11,356 nt of DNA from Candidatus Roizmanbacteria bacterium (GCA_026395455.1 JAPLYR010000130.1:1-11356); one strand, 5' to 3'. Shown: positions 1 through 6,025, counted from the stretch's first letter. The notes: a model not told the origin generated them from the letters alone. Numbers and translations: made by a program.

Positions 1-7
1 TAATTCC

Positions 8-16
8 TGATACAAT
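8..16 (+). promoter_or_regulatory. Extended -10 promoter, leaderless start of the carboxypeptidase gene
   Basis: TGATACAAT (TG at 8-9, hexamer TACAAT at 11-16) lies exactly 6 nt before the ATG at 23. With the usual 7-base step from the -10 end to +1, the transcript would begin at the A of the ATG. No Shine-Dalgarno is present. The -35 region is outside the window. Confidence 0.6.
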
Positions 17-22
17 GAAAGA

Positions 23-946
23 ATGACACTGTTACGTATTGTCGTTTTTTTGACGATCTCTTTTTTGCTACTCTTTTATCCCGGTAATTACTGGTTAACT
101 CATGTCTTTTCTCAACATGAACTTTGGAAAGAAAAACCAGTCACTCAGTTTGCACTTCACACTATTCCAGTAGTTAATAAAAATGCTCCTTATCCCCCTA
201 TTTCAGCAGAGGGAGCATATATTGCTGACCTATCTTCATTCACCCCTGTTTTTGAACGCAATAGTAATCAAAAAATGTATCCTGCATCTACAGCAAAAAT
301 AATAACAGCATTAGTAACTATTGATCTCTTTAAACCAACCGATGTTATTGTGGTTACAAAACAAATAACAAAAGATGAACAACCAGATTGGCAGCTGATG
401 GGATTGGTAACAGGCGAAAAAATGACTGTTGAAAATTTGTTGTATGGGACGCTTGTTTATTCTGCAAATGACGCTGCTTTTACACTTGCAAATGCCTACG
501 GCTACGATAGATTCATTGAAAAAATGAATGCAAAAGCTGCTGAACTAGGGATGACAAACTCTCATTTCAAAAATCCAATTGGTATCGATGATTATGAGCA
601 GCTTACAACCCCACGGGATTTAGCTCTTGCGGCACGTGCCCTACTGAAGGACACTTACTTAGCGAAGTTTGTATCTACCAAAGAAATCACGATCTCTGAT
701 ACTGATTACAAATATTTTCATAGATTAAATAACGTCAATGAACTCTTAGGTAAAGTGGTAGGAATTGGGGGGTTAAAAACAGGATATACCGAACTTGCAG
801 GTCAAAATCTTGTCAGTTTTTATAAAAAAAATGGAAATCAGTATATTATTGTTGTCCTCAAAAGTCTTGATCGATTTGCAGATACGCAGAGTATTACTCA
901 ATGGATAGACCAATATGTCGAGCATATTTCTATGCCGATAAACTAA
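23..946 (+). CDS. dacA: D-alanyl-D-alanine carboxypeptidase (peptidase S11, low-molecular-weight PBP)
   Basis: This is a serine DD-peptidase that trims the terminal D-Ala from peptidoglycan stem peptides outside the membrane. All three active-site motifs are visible in order: S89-T-A-K92 (nucleophile and general base), S147-A-N149, and K252-T-G254. An N-terminal hydrophobic stretch (about residues 4-20), with no clear cleavage site, should act as a signal anchor. At 307 aa it holds only the catalytic domain; the PBP5-type C-terminal beta domain and amphipathic anchor are absent, so the N-terminal helix is the likely membrane tether. The ATG at 23 is favoured because the -10 box ends 6 nt before it. 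The gene is single and convergent with the next one, 8 bp away. The family call is secure; the DacA versus DacF type is not resolved. Confidence 0.93.
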   Translation: MTLLRIVVFLTISFLLLFYPGNYWLTHVFSQHELWKEKPVTQFALHTIPVVNKNAPYPPISAEGAYIADLSSFTPVFERNSNQKMYPASTAKIITALVTIDLFKPTDVIVVTKQITKDEQPDWQLMGLVTGEKMTVENLLYGTLVYSANDAAFTLANAYGYDRFIEKMNAKAAELGMTNSHFKNPIGIDDYEQLTTPRDLALAARALLKDTYLAKFVSTKEITISDTDYKYFHRLNNVNELLGKVVGIGGLKTGYTELAGQNLVSFYKKNGNQYIIVVLKSLDRFADTQSITQWIDQYVEHISMPIN

Positions 947-954
947 GAGAGTTG

Positions 955-2016
955 TTATAACTTACTTTCATCTATAAGCCAATCTTCAGATACTGCTGGG
1001 ACATACGACACGAAGTCATTATCACCGGTGAAGACATATATCGGTTGATAATAATCTTGATATGTGTCGGGATCAAAGTATCCAAGCGTCATTGATTTTA
1101 TTGATATTTGTTTCTTTCCTGATCCTTCAGAAATAAGGATACCTTTACCAGAGAGTAACATCTCATATGCTCTCTTCCCGGTGATAAGAGGATATACTCC
1201 TATCTGCGTTGGAGATGTCTCAAAAAAACGAATCTGTGCGCTGACTACTTTGGCACCCGCTTTGTTTGGTATTAACATAACATAGTTCTGACTGTTGAAA
1301 TAGGTAGGTGACATGGGGAGATATTCCCCTATCTTTTGACGATAAAAGTCAACTTCAATCATATTTGACTCTTGTGGACTTGCAACAACCCCAGCAGTTG
1401 ACGCTGTTTTATCATAAAACATGGGAATTGTGGTAATGTCCCCTAATGCGAGGTCTTTTGGATATCTATCAATTGATTTTAAAAAGTTTATTGCCGTATT
1501 TTTTGAGCTCTCAACATCTGGTGTTTCCGCCCCCTCTACAAGATCTGCATCTTTTCGGAAGTCATAATCATATCTGAAGTTATAGGTATTAATGTCTATA
1601 GCCAATCGTTGAATCGCATCTTGAAACACCGCTTCATTATTCACTAATTTATGCTTCACTTTTTCAGTATCAAACCCTAACATCTTTGCCATCAAATAAA
1701 CTTTAGATATGTAATCAAATTGAAATTTGGAAGGAGGAAATAAAAATACTTGAGCTGTTTCTGTTGCAGTAATTGGTTGCCCCGCAACTGTATCAAGAGT
1801 AAAGGAAAATCCTGCGCTTGTAGTTGCCTCTTTTTTTACATACAAAGGCTTAATTTGTTTAAAAATGGTGTGTGTATATACTGTCTTTGGCTGATTAAGC
1901 GAAAAAAGAAGAAAAAGAAGTTTAAATGAATAAAAGAAGATCAATATCACCACAAAAGCAAAGATAGCAAAAGGAGCAAACTTGCGAGCATAATAAGATA
2001 GGTCTGTTAAGGACAT
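955..2016 (-). CDS. Membrane-anchored extracytoplasmic protein of unknown function
   Basis: I do not recognise the family. With the start at 2016 the protein is 353 aa: a short N-terminus, one strong TM segment (about residues 14-39), then some 310 residues of mixed, mostly polar sequence, presumably outside the cell. The C-terminal third is rich in Tyr, Asp and beta-forming residues, including GYFDPDTYQDYYQPIYVF and then YVPAV. This single-anchor plan with a large beta-rich outer domain loosely recalls YycH/YycI-type sensor-accessory proteins, but I see no diagnostic motif. The frame stays open upstream to an ATG at 2085, but that would overlap the preceding gene by 53 bp and lie upstream of the promoter. 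The ATG at 2016, 6 nt after an extended -10, is the better start. Confidence 0.75.
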   Translation of the reverse strand: MSLTDLSYYARKFAPFAIFAFVVILIFFYSFKLLFLLFSLNQPKTVYTHTIFKQIKPLYVKKEATTSAGFSFTLDTVAGQPITATETAQVFLFPPSKFQFDYISKVYLMAKMLGFDTEKVKHKLVNNEAVFQDAIQRLAIDINTYNFRYDYDFRKDADLVEGAETPDVESSKNTAINFLKSIDRYPKDLALGDITTIPMFYDKTASTAGVVASPQESNMIEVDFYRQKIGEYLPMSPTYFNSQNYVMLIPNKAGAKVVSAQIRFFETSPTQIGVYPLITGKRAYEMLLSGKGILISEGSGKKQISIKSMTLGYFDPDTYQDYYQPIYVFTGDNDFVSYVPAVSEDWLIDESKL

Positions 2017-2022
2017 ACTTTC

Positions 2023-2031
2023 ATGATAGCA
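2023..2031 (-). promoter_or_regulatory. Extended -10 promoter for the 353-aa membrane-anchored protein
   Basis: On the minus strand TGCTATCAT (TG at 2031-2030, hexamer at 2028-2023) ends 6 nt before the ATG at 2016, putting the predicted +1 on the start codon. It lies in the 16-bp gap just past the stop codon of the upstream gene. The downstream gene can therefore be transcribed independently, and this fixes its start. Confidence 0.55.
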
Positions 2032-2032
2032 G

Positions 2033-2560
2033 TTATTCCCTACAACAATCAAGCGCCTTCCCAACAAGTGCACCCATTTTAGCAAATACAGATTTTTCTT
2101 CTTTAATCATGGGCTTTTCTTTATCTGAGATCTCAATTTTTTTTAGATCTTTCCCTTCCATAAGTCCTAAATTCAATGCCCAACACATATTGTAAAGTTC
2201 ATATGACTTTTTAAAAAGTTCATATGCTTTTTCTTTTTCATTATTCTTTAATGCTTTTGTTCCAACTTCCATAACGCGCATTGACGCTGCAAGTAAGTGC
2301 TTACTAATACACCAAACTTCTCCTTCATACTCTTTGATCATAGATTTCATAAGGTCGACTCTCATTTTTCGCACCTCATTAAGTAAGTCATAATATTTTG
2401 TCGCTCCTGTTTTTCCACCTGAAAAAAAGAGGTGCTCTTCAATGGAGATAAGATTCATAATACCAATAGAAAGGTCCTCGCCCGAAGATAAATCAAGCTT
2501 CTGTCCTTGTTCCATTGCTTTAACTTTGTTCATAAAATCTTTTACTTTATTGTCTTCCAT
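2033..2560 (-). CDS. Conserved-looking helical soluble protein, function unknown
   Basis: A 175-aa soluble, almost entirely helical protein with no signal peptide or TM segment. Potential metal or thiol positions are E41-E42-H43, then E81-V-W-C84 with H88, a further C126, and a C-terminal C172-C173. The stretch from about residue 20 to 130 (KLDLSS..., IEEH, EVWCISKHLLAASMR) has the even composition of a conserved domain. From memory I associate similar proteins with CPR genomes, where they are annotated as hypothetical. The start codon is 3 nt after the stop of the upstream CPVC membrane protein, with no SD, so the two are one operon and probably share a role. A redox or metal function is inference only. 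Confidence 0.8.
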   Translation of the reverse strand: MEDNKVKDFMNKVKAMEQGQKLDLSSGEDLSIGIMNLISIEEHLFFSGGKTGATKYYDLLNEVRKMRVDLMKSMIKEYEGEVWCISKHLLAASMRVMEVGTKALKNNEKEKAYELFKKSYELYNMCWALNLGLMEGKDLKKIEISDKEKPMIKEEKSVFAKMGALVGKALDCCRE

Positions 2561-2563
2561 AGA

Positions 2564-3025
2564 TTAGATACGAATATTTTTAATAAGGACTGCAAAAATA
2601 CCAGTTGTTGCTAAAAGAATACATAAGGGAACAATGACCTTTTGATAAAAGAAGAGTACTTTTCCATTATTATATTTACGTATAAGTTTATCCGCACCTA
2701 TTCCTAAGAGCCACACAATCATTCCCACCACTAATCCAACTAATACTTTATCTATATGTAAAAAAGTATTATTTTTATGATACATTTGTTTTGTCGTTGC
2801 AAAATACATTAGTGTAGAGAAAAACATAATCACTGTCCAAATAAAAGGATTTCTGAGGATTTTTGGTTTTTTGATAAACGATACAAACCAAAAAGAGATC
2901 GCAGTATTAAGTCCGGATATCCATAGAGCGGTTAAAAGGTCATCAATTCCTAACTTTTTAGCTATAAGAAGTCCTCCACCGACAGTAACTATACAAACTG
3001 GACATTGAGCATATACGTTAAACAT
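2564..3025 (-). CDS. Polytopic membrane protein with N-terminal CPVC motif, function unknown
   Basis: A 153-aa integral membrane protein with about four or five hydrophobic segments (roughly residues 9-22, 30-51, 61-77, 93-111 and 127-147). Its most distinctive part is the N-terminus: a C8-P-V-C11 pair directly followed by a glycine-rich hydrophobic stretch and GIDDLL. A CxxC pair at a membrane face suggests thiol-disulfide exchange or metal binding. I recall similar CPVC membrane proteins in CPR genomes but no characterised member. It is the first gene of a two-gene unit with the 175-aa protein. The start at 3025 is supported by an extended -10 ending 6 nt upstream. Confidence 0.8.
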   Translation of the reverse strand: MFNVYAQCPVCIVTVGGGLLIAKKLGIDDLLTALWISGLNTAISFWFVSFIKKPKILRNPFIWTVIMFFSTLMYFATTKQMYHKNNTFLHIDKVLVGLVVGMIVWLLGIGADKLIRKYNNGKVLFFYQKVIVPLCILLATTGIFAVLIKNIRI

Positions 3026-3031
3026 ATGGGT

Positions 3032-3040
3032 AGTGTATCA
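3032..3040 (-). promoter_or_regulatory. Extended -10 promoter for the CPVC membrane protein operon
   Basis: Minus-strand TGATACACT (hexamer TACACT at 3037-3032) stands 6 nt before the ATG at 3025, so the mRNA is predicted to be leaderless. At 17-bp spacing upstream the sequence CGGACA (3060-3055) is a weak -35 match. Confidence 0.5.
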
Positions 3041-3072
3041 AAATTTATATTTTTTGTCCGCACAAGTTATGT

Positions 3073-4008
3073 TTATAAATATTTTTTCAAAGTTTCGACC
3101 GAAAGTTCAAGCTTTAGTTTTTCCTGCTCTGAAAGTGGAATTTCGATGACGCGCTCTATTCCAGTTCTCCCCAATACACAAGGGACACTCAGGGAAACTC
3201 CAGTATATCCATATTCCCCAGTCAACATGACCGAAAGTGGATAGACTCTCCCAGCATCGGTAAGAATTGCATGGACTAATTGATTTATTACAACACCAAT
3301 AGCATAATAAGTTGCCCCTTTTGCAGCAATTATTTTATAGGCAGCATCCCGTGCTTTTGTATATGCTTCCAGTGCCTTTTCATGAGAAAAATCTTTCATT
3401 GTGGTGATAAGCTGTCCTCCAACATTTGCTGAAGAAAGGGTTGGAAAAGAACTATCTCCATGTTCTCCAAGAATATATGCGTGGACACTTTTTGGATTAA
3501 CTCCTAAATATTCTGAGAGATGAAATCGAAATCGGGCTGTATCAAGTGTTGTTCCACTCCCAAAGACACGACCACGGGGAAGTTTTGATAAGACAACTGT
3601 CTTATACGTTAAGATGTCTACTGGATTTGTCACCATGAGAATAATACTTTCTGGTGCATATTTTTGAATATCTGGAATGATTGACTCTAAAATAGCTGTA
3701 TTTTTCTTAACCAAATCAAGTCTCGTTTCACCCGGTTCTTGTGCGGCGCCAGCTGTAAAGACGATAATATCAGACCCTGCAAGATCGCTCGCCTCACTTC
3801 CAACTGTAATGTTTGTTGTCCCAAGAAAGGAAAGACTATGCATAAAATCGAGTTGCTCACCGATGAGTTTGTCTTTGTCTCGTCCATATAACATTATTTC
3901 TTGAGCCGTGTTTTTTAGATACATCGTAAATGCGGCTGTTATACCAACTCTCCCAGCGCCGATCATGGTGACTTTCGTTTTTTTACATGCAGGAAACAAA
4001 TGTGTCAT
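3073..4008 (-). CDS. ldh: L-lactate dehydrogenase, probable NADP(H)-type coenzyme site
   Basis: Interconverts pyruvate and L-lactate in the cytoplasm, a typical fermentative end step. The 311-aa length is normal for the LDH/MDH family. The dinucleotide loop is G17-A-G-R-V-G22. Catalytic residues are present: R96 in the mobile loop, N128, the D156/R159 pair, and H183 in GEHGDS. The substrate-specificity position is Q90 (A-Q-E-P-G-E-T-R), as in lactate dehydrogenases; malate dehydrogenases have Arg there. ATYYAIG at 232-238 also fits LDH. Unusually, the end of beta-strand 2 reads L40-Y-G42-R43, where NAD enzymes have an Asp that binds the adenosine ribose. Gly-Arg there resembles NADP-using family members. 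It is monocistronic, divergent from the tRNA gene. Confidence 0.92.
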   Translation of the reverse strand: MTHLFPACKKTKVTMIGAGRVGITAAFTMYLKNTAQEIMLYGRDKDKLIGEQLDFMHSLSFLGTTNITVGSEASDLAGSDIIVFTAGAAQEPGETRLDLVKKNTAILESIIPDIQKYAPESIILMVTNPVDILTYKTVVLSKLPRGRVFGSGTTLDTARFRFHLSEYLGVNPKSVHAYILGEHGDSSFPTLSSANVGGQLITTMKDFSHEKALEAYTKARDAAYKIIAAKGATYYAIGVVINQLVHAILTDAGRVYPLSVMLTGEYGYTGVSLSVPCVLGRTGIERVIEIPLSEQEKLKLELSVETLKKYL

Positions 4009-4017
4009 ATTAAATTA

Positions 4018-4026
4018 ATTGTATCA
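4018..4026 (-). promoter_or_regulatory. Extended -10 promoter for ldh
   Basis: Minus-strand TGATACAAT (hexamer at 4023-4018) ends 9 nt before the ATG at 4008, predicting a leader of only about 3 nt. It is the same nonamer as in front of the carboxypeptidase gene. No SD is present. Confidence 0.55.
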
Positions 4027-4053
4027 TTTTCACTCGCTAAAGAGAAAGATATT

Positions 4054-4062
4054 TGCTACAAT
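4054..4062 (+). promoter_or_regulatory. Extended -10 promoter of tRNA-Tyr
   Basis: TGCTACAAT (hexamer 4057-4062) predicts +1 near 4069, about 6 nt before the mature 5' end at 4075. That short leader suits RNase P processing. No convincing -35 is seen. It is divergent from the ldh promoter, about 30 bp away. Confidence 0.5.
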
Positions 4063-4074
4063 TGGAAGCTGTTA

Positions 4075-4159
4075 CCAGAGGTACCCAAGTGGCCAACGGG
4101 GGGAGACTGTAAATCTCCTGGCTTTGCCTTCGGGGGTTCGAATCCCTCCCTCTGGACCA
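4075..4159 (+). tRNA. tRNA-Tyr (anticodon GTA)
   Basis: An 85-nt class II tRNA. The acceptor strand CCAGAGG pairs with CCTCTGG, followed by discriminator A and an encoded CCA (4157-4159). The D arm is CCC/GGG. The anticodon stem GGAGA/TCTCC closes the loop CTGTAAA with anticodon GTA, reading UAU and UAC. The variable arm is extended with a GGC/GCC stem, as bacterial tRNA-Tyr requires. The T arm is GGGGG-TTCGAAT-CCCTC. Its last bases are also part of the 26-nt inverted repeat that follows. Confidence 0.96.
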
Positions 4160-4182
4160 TCCTTCGCTAAAGCTACGGATGG
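4157..4182 (+). repeat. 26-nt imperfect palindrome overlapping the tRNA CCA end
   Basis: CCATCC (4157-4162) and GGATGG (4177-4182) form a perfect 6-bp stem. Inside it GC/GC (4166-4167 with 4172-4173) closes a TAAA loop, with an internal loop between. There is no T tract, so a simple Rho-independent terminator is not supported. A 9-nt core, TCGCTAAAG (4164-4172), also occurs at 4034-4042 on the other side of the tRNA. From memory, similar CTTCGCTAAAGC motifs recur in CPR genomes and produce spurious ORF tails reading FAKAT/S. A dispersed palindromic repeat is therefore possible, but only this copy is in the window. Confidence 0.5.
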
Positions 4183-4187
4183 CAGGC

Positions 4188-4193
4188 TATCAT
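4188..4193 (+). promoter_or_regulatory. -10 box for the Crp-type winged helix gene
   Basis: TATCAT ends 10 nt before the ATG at 4204, predicting about a 4-nt leader. It lacks the TG extension and starts 5 bp after the palindrome. The gene could also be read through from tRNA-Tyr. Confidence 0.4.
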
Positions 4194-4203
4194 TCTTGAG
4201 CTT

Positions 4204-4527
4204 ATGAGTAAACTTCTGGGAGATTATGCTGAAACACTCTCGCGTATCGAACATCTCGTATTCAGTGATGCATATCGAAGAGTTATTTCTGTTCTACTTT
4301 ATATAGCTAAACATTTTGGAGAAGAAACAAAACAAGGAGTAGTTGTTGACCATCGCTTTACGCAACAAGATATTGCAACTCTTGTAGGAGTTGCACGAGA
4401 AACTGCCAGTATCGAAATCGGTATTTTAGAAAAAAAGGGTCTCGTAAAATATATAGATCATTCAATGATATTCAAAAATATAAAAAATCTTGAACTTGAA
4501 TTAACTGCGGATGGTACAAAATTGTAA
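4204..4527 (+). CDS. Stand-alone Crp/Fnr-type winged helix-turn-helix regulator
   Basis: A 107-aa putative DNA-binding regulator. Residues about 5-42 match the Crp dimerisation helix and the following helix (LSRIEHLVFSDAYRRVISVLLYIAKHFG). Residues about 52-81 are the Crp-family HTH: FTQQDIATLVGVARETASIEIGILEKKG has the recognition pattern seen in Crp as [20 protein letters not shown]. A short wing follows. Full-length family members are about 220 aa with an N-terminal cyclic-nucleotide or effector domain. None can precede this one, since the tRNA gene ends 44 bp upstream. It is thus either constitutively DNA-binding or governed by a partner. Its position directly before the envelope-stress genes makes them, and itself, the likely targets. 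Confidence 0.82.
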   Translation: MSKLLGDYAETLSRIEHLVFSDAYRRVISVLLYIAKHFGEETKQGVVVDHRFTQQDIATLVGVARETASIEIGILEKKGLVKYIDHSMIFKNIKNLELELTADGTKL

Positions 4528-4536
4528 TCTCGCTCA

Positions 4537-4601
4537 CACTCTTCCTTTAATCTGAGTTGTCAAGTTAACACTCCTCACGTTACATCGCATTCCCACTCTC
4601 C
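4537..4601 (+). repeat. Three direct copies of CACTCYYC, candidate operator sites
   Basis: CACTCTTC (4537-4544), CACTCCTC (4569-4576) and CACTCTCC (4594-4601) lie in a pyrimidine-rich 79-bp gap between the winged helix gene and the YGGT-type gene. The last copy ends 4 bp before the -10 box. The spacings are 32 and 25 bp, not equal. The strand asymmetry stands out from the surrounding A/T-rich sequence. That these are binding sites is inference. Confidence 0.35.
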
Positions 4602-4605
4602 ATCC

Positions 4606-4611
4606 TATACT
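4606..4611 (+). promoter_or_regulatory. -10 box for the envelope gene cluster
   Basis: TATACT ends 8 nt before the ATG at 4620, predicting a leader of about 2 nt. It decides the start: a TTG codon at 4611 in the same frame overlaps this box and is unlikely to be used. No TG extension is present. Confidence 0.5.
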
Positions 4612-4619
4612 TGCACTAT

Positions 4620-5057
4620 ATGACACCACAAGAAGAAGTAACGATCGTCGAAAACCAAAATCCAACTCATGTAGTAAAAAAAACCATAAGACAAGTTGAA
4701 CAACGAGTGAAAGGTGAAGCTCCACAGGTAGTATATGAAAAGAAAAAAACAATTTTAAGATCTAATCAAATAATTTGGTACATCTTAGGATTTATCGAGG
4801 TACTCCTCACTTTCAGACTATTTCTTAAAATGCTTGGAGCTAATCAATATGTTGGGTTTACCAGTTTTATTTACTCCATTACAGCACCACTCGCACTTCC
4901 TTTTAGTGGAGTTGTAGGAGTGTCAGGGACAGGAAGTTCCATTCTTGAATGGTCAACGATAATTGCAGGAATCGTATATCTTTGCATCGCTTGGGGATTG
5001 ATATATCTACTTGAGATTATCTATCCAATAACACCGAGCGACCTTGAAAATGAGTGA
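4620..5057 (+). CDS. YGGT-family-like membrane protein
   Basis: A 145-aa protein. A charged cytoplasmic N-terminus of about 48 residues (MTPQEEVTIVENQNP...) is followed by hydrophobic segments at about residues 51-70, 78-100 and 108-134. The middle part (FIEVLLTFRLFLKMLG, then YSITAPLALPFSGV) has the YGGT pattern: a helix ending in a short Arg/Lys-bearing turn, then a membrane-entering segment of the type 'I-x-x-x-T-x-P-x-x-x-P-F'. YggT/Ycf19 proteins are linked to cell division, envelope integrity and osmotic tolerance, but their biochemistry is unknown. It is first in the run of small envelope proteins, directly after the winged helix regulator. The family call is moderately sure; the long N-terminal extension is typical of CPR homologues as I remember them. 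Confidence 0.75.
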   Translation: MTPQEEVTIVENQNPTHVVKKTIRQVEQRVKGEAPQVVYEKKKTILRSNQIIWYILGFIEVLLTFRLFLKMLGANQYVGFTSFIYSITAPLALPFSGVVGVSGTGSSILEWSTIIAGIVYLCIAWGLIYLLEIIYPITPSDLENE

Positions 5058-5094
5058 TATTAAAAATTTATTAATTAATTATTTATTTATATAT

Positions 5095-5403
5095 ATGAAG
5101 GATCAGACTCAAATTAAACAAGCCGATAGGAAGGTTGGAATTAATCCAGTCATAGTGGCAGTAGCTGGGGCAGTGGTTGGGGCAGGTATTGCTGTTGCAG
5201 GAGTGGTGTTATCAGATGAAAAGAATAGAGAAAAAATAAAGGAAACTGCAGGTAATCTAAAAAAACAAGCAGAAGATAAAAAAAGAGAGATTGAGAAAAG
5301 AATTTTAGAAGATAAAAAGAAAGTAAAAATGGTTGTTGCTTCAGCAAAAGAATCTCTCGATAAAACAACAAAAGAAGTTAATAAAGCAGTAAAATCACTA
5401 TGA
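5095..5403 (+). CDS. YtxH-like small membrane protein with coiled-coil tail
   Basis: A 102-aa protein with one glycine/alanine-rich TM segment (about residues 17-39, VVGAGIAVAG). A long, highly charged Lys/Glu helix follows (about 41-100), with strong coiled-coil character. This layout matches YtxH/general-stress membrane proteins, whose molecular role is unclear. The ATG at 5095 is preferred; an in-frame ATG at 5050 would overlap the previous gene and add a stretch encoded by very A/T-rich spacer-like DNA. No SD is visible, and the gene probably lies in the same transcript as its neighbours. Its stop overlaps the next start (ATGA). Confidence 0.7.
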   Translation: MKDQTQIKQADRKVGINPVIVAVAGAVVGAGIAVAGVVLSDEKNREKIKETAGNLKKQAEDKKREIEKRILEDKKKVKMVVASAKESLDKTTKEVNKAVKSL

Positions 5404-5597
5404 CAACAATAGTAAATAGTCCTGCACCAACAAACGAATCAGGTGGATCTAGCTTTTTAATAGGGATAATTATCTTTATTGGATTTGTATTAATACTCTT
5501 ATATTATGGTCTCCCTGTCATAAAAAATATGAGTGTGCAAACACCTCAGGTTAATATACCTAATAAGATAGATGTGAATGTAAAGCAAACTAAGTAA
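5400..5597 (+). CDS. Small single-TM membrane protein, function unknown
   Basis: A 65-aa protein: a Ser/Gly/Pro-rich N-terminus, one TM segment (about residues 19-38), and a polar tail ending in Lys (VNIPNKIDVNVKQTK). It begins within the stop codon of the YtxH-like gene (4-nt ATGA overlap), so the two are translationally coupled and the membrane proteins may interact. I do not recognise a named family. The tight coupling and a clean TM pattern argue that it is real. Confidence 0.65.
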   Translation: MTTIVNSPAPTNESGGSSFLIGIIIFIGFVLILLYYGLPVIKNMSVQTPQVNIPNKIDVNVKQTK

Positions 5598-5622
5598 ATA
5601 TTATTAATTATTTTGTTAAATT

Positions 5623-5874
5623 ATGGGAATCATACTTTGGATCATTTTTGGAGCATTGGCAGGATGGATTGCGTCAATAGTTATGAAGACAGATTCAGGA
5701 CAAGGGACAGTCTCTGATATTGTTATGGGAGTAATTGGAGCTGTTGTCGGTGGATTTATCATGAACCTACTGGGACAATCTGGAGTTACAGGATTCAATC
5801 TCTACAGTCTGACAGTTGCGGTTATAGGAGCGATAGTTGTTATTTATATTGCTCGTATGGTAAGAAACAAATAA
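5623..5874 (+). CDS. GlsB/YeaQ/YmgE-family stress membrane protein
   Basis: An 83-aa protein with three glycine-rich TM segments (about residues 1-17, 30-50 and 58-78). The N-terminus GIILWIIFGALAGWIASIVMK and the segment DIVMGVIGAVVGGFIMNLLG are hallmarks of the transglycosylase-associated (YeaQ/YmgE/GlsB) family. Members are small stress- or acid-induced membrane proteins in Gram-negative bacteria and, as GlsB, anchor Asp23 in Firmicutes. No Asp23 partner is encoded nearby. The full family length is present, and it sits 25 bp after the one-TM protein. The family assignment is confident; its role here is unknown. Confidence 0.88.
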   Translation: MGIILWIIFGALAGWIASIVMKTDSGQGTVSDIVMGVIGAVVGGFIMNLLGQSGVTGFNLYSLTVAVIGAIVVIYIARMVRNK

Positions 5875-5881
5875 AAAATAT

Positions 5882-6025
5882 ATGAATATTACTTTTTCAA
5901 ACTTAACCCCCCTTTCATCAATAGTATTTGGCATCCTAATTCTTGTATTCCCAAAATTTTTGAATTATTTAATTGCGGGATATCTCATCCTTACAGGAAT
6001 TATTGCCCTTGGAATATTGAGATAA
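5882..6025 (+). CDS. DUF3096-type 47-aa membrane protein
   Basis: A very small gene easily missed by length cut-offs. The 47-aa product has two hydrophobic helices separated by a Pro-Lys turn (IVFGILILVFPKFLNYLIAG, then YLILTGIIALGIL), ending in Arg. The pattern of G-I-L-I-L-V-x-P at the first helix end and A-G-Y-L-I-x-x-G-I in the second matches my recollection of the DUF3096 family of about 50-aa bacterial membrane proteins of unknown function. It starts 7 nt after the stop of the GlsB-type gene and has no promoter or SD of its own, so it belongs to the same transcript. Confidence 0.72.
   Translation: MNITFSNLTPLSSIVFGILILVFPKFLNYLIAGYLILTGIIALGILR

Noticed and set aside
951..960. GTTATAAC palindrome between the convergent first two genes
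   Set aside because: Too short and A/T-rich with no T tract; it overlaps the stop codon of the minus-strand gene and is likely chance.
2017..2085. N-terminal extension of the 353-aa membrane protein to the ATG at 2085
   Set aside because: It overlaps the upstream gene by 53 bp and lies upstream of the -10 box that fits the ATG at 2016.
4019..4254. Open frames on both strands across the tRNA-Tyr gene
   Set aside because: They read through a well-folded tRNA and its hairpin repeat; the apparent peptide (SFAKATDG) is a product of the repeat, not of a gene.
5044..5094. Upstream start of the YtxH-like protein (TTG 5044 or ATG 5050)
   Set aside because: It overlaps the YGGT-type gene and translates A/T-rich spacer into a sequence unlike the rest of the protein.
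5150..5371. 73-aa antisense frame rich in Leu and Phe
   Set aside because: It is the complement of the Lys/Glu-rich coiled-coil gene; codon complement explains the composition.
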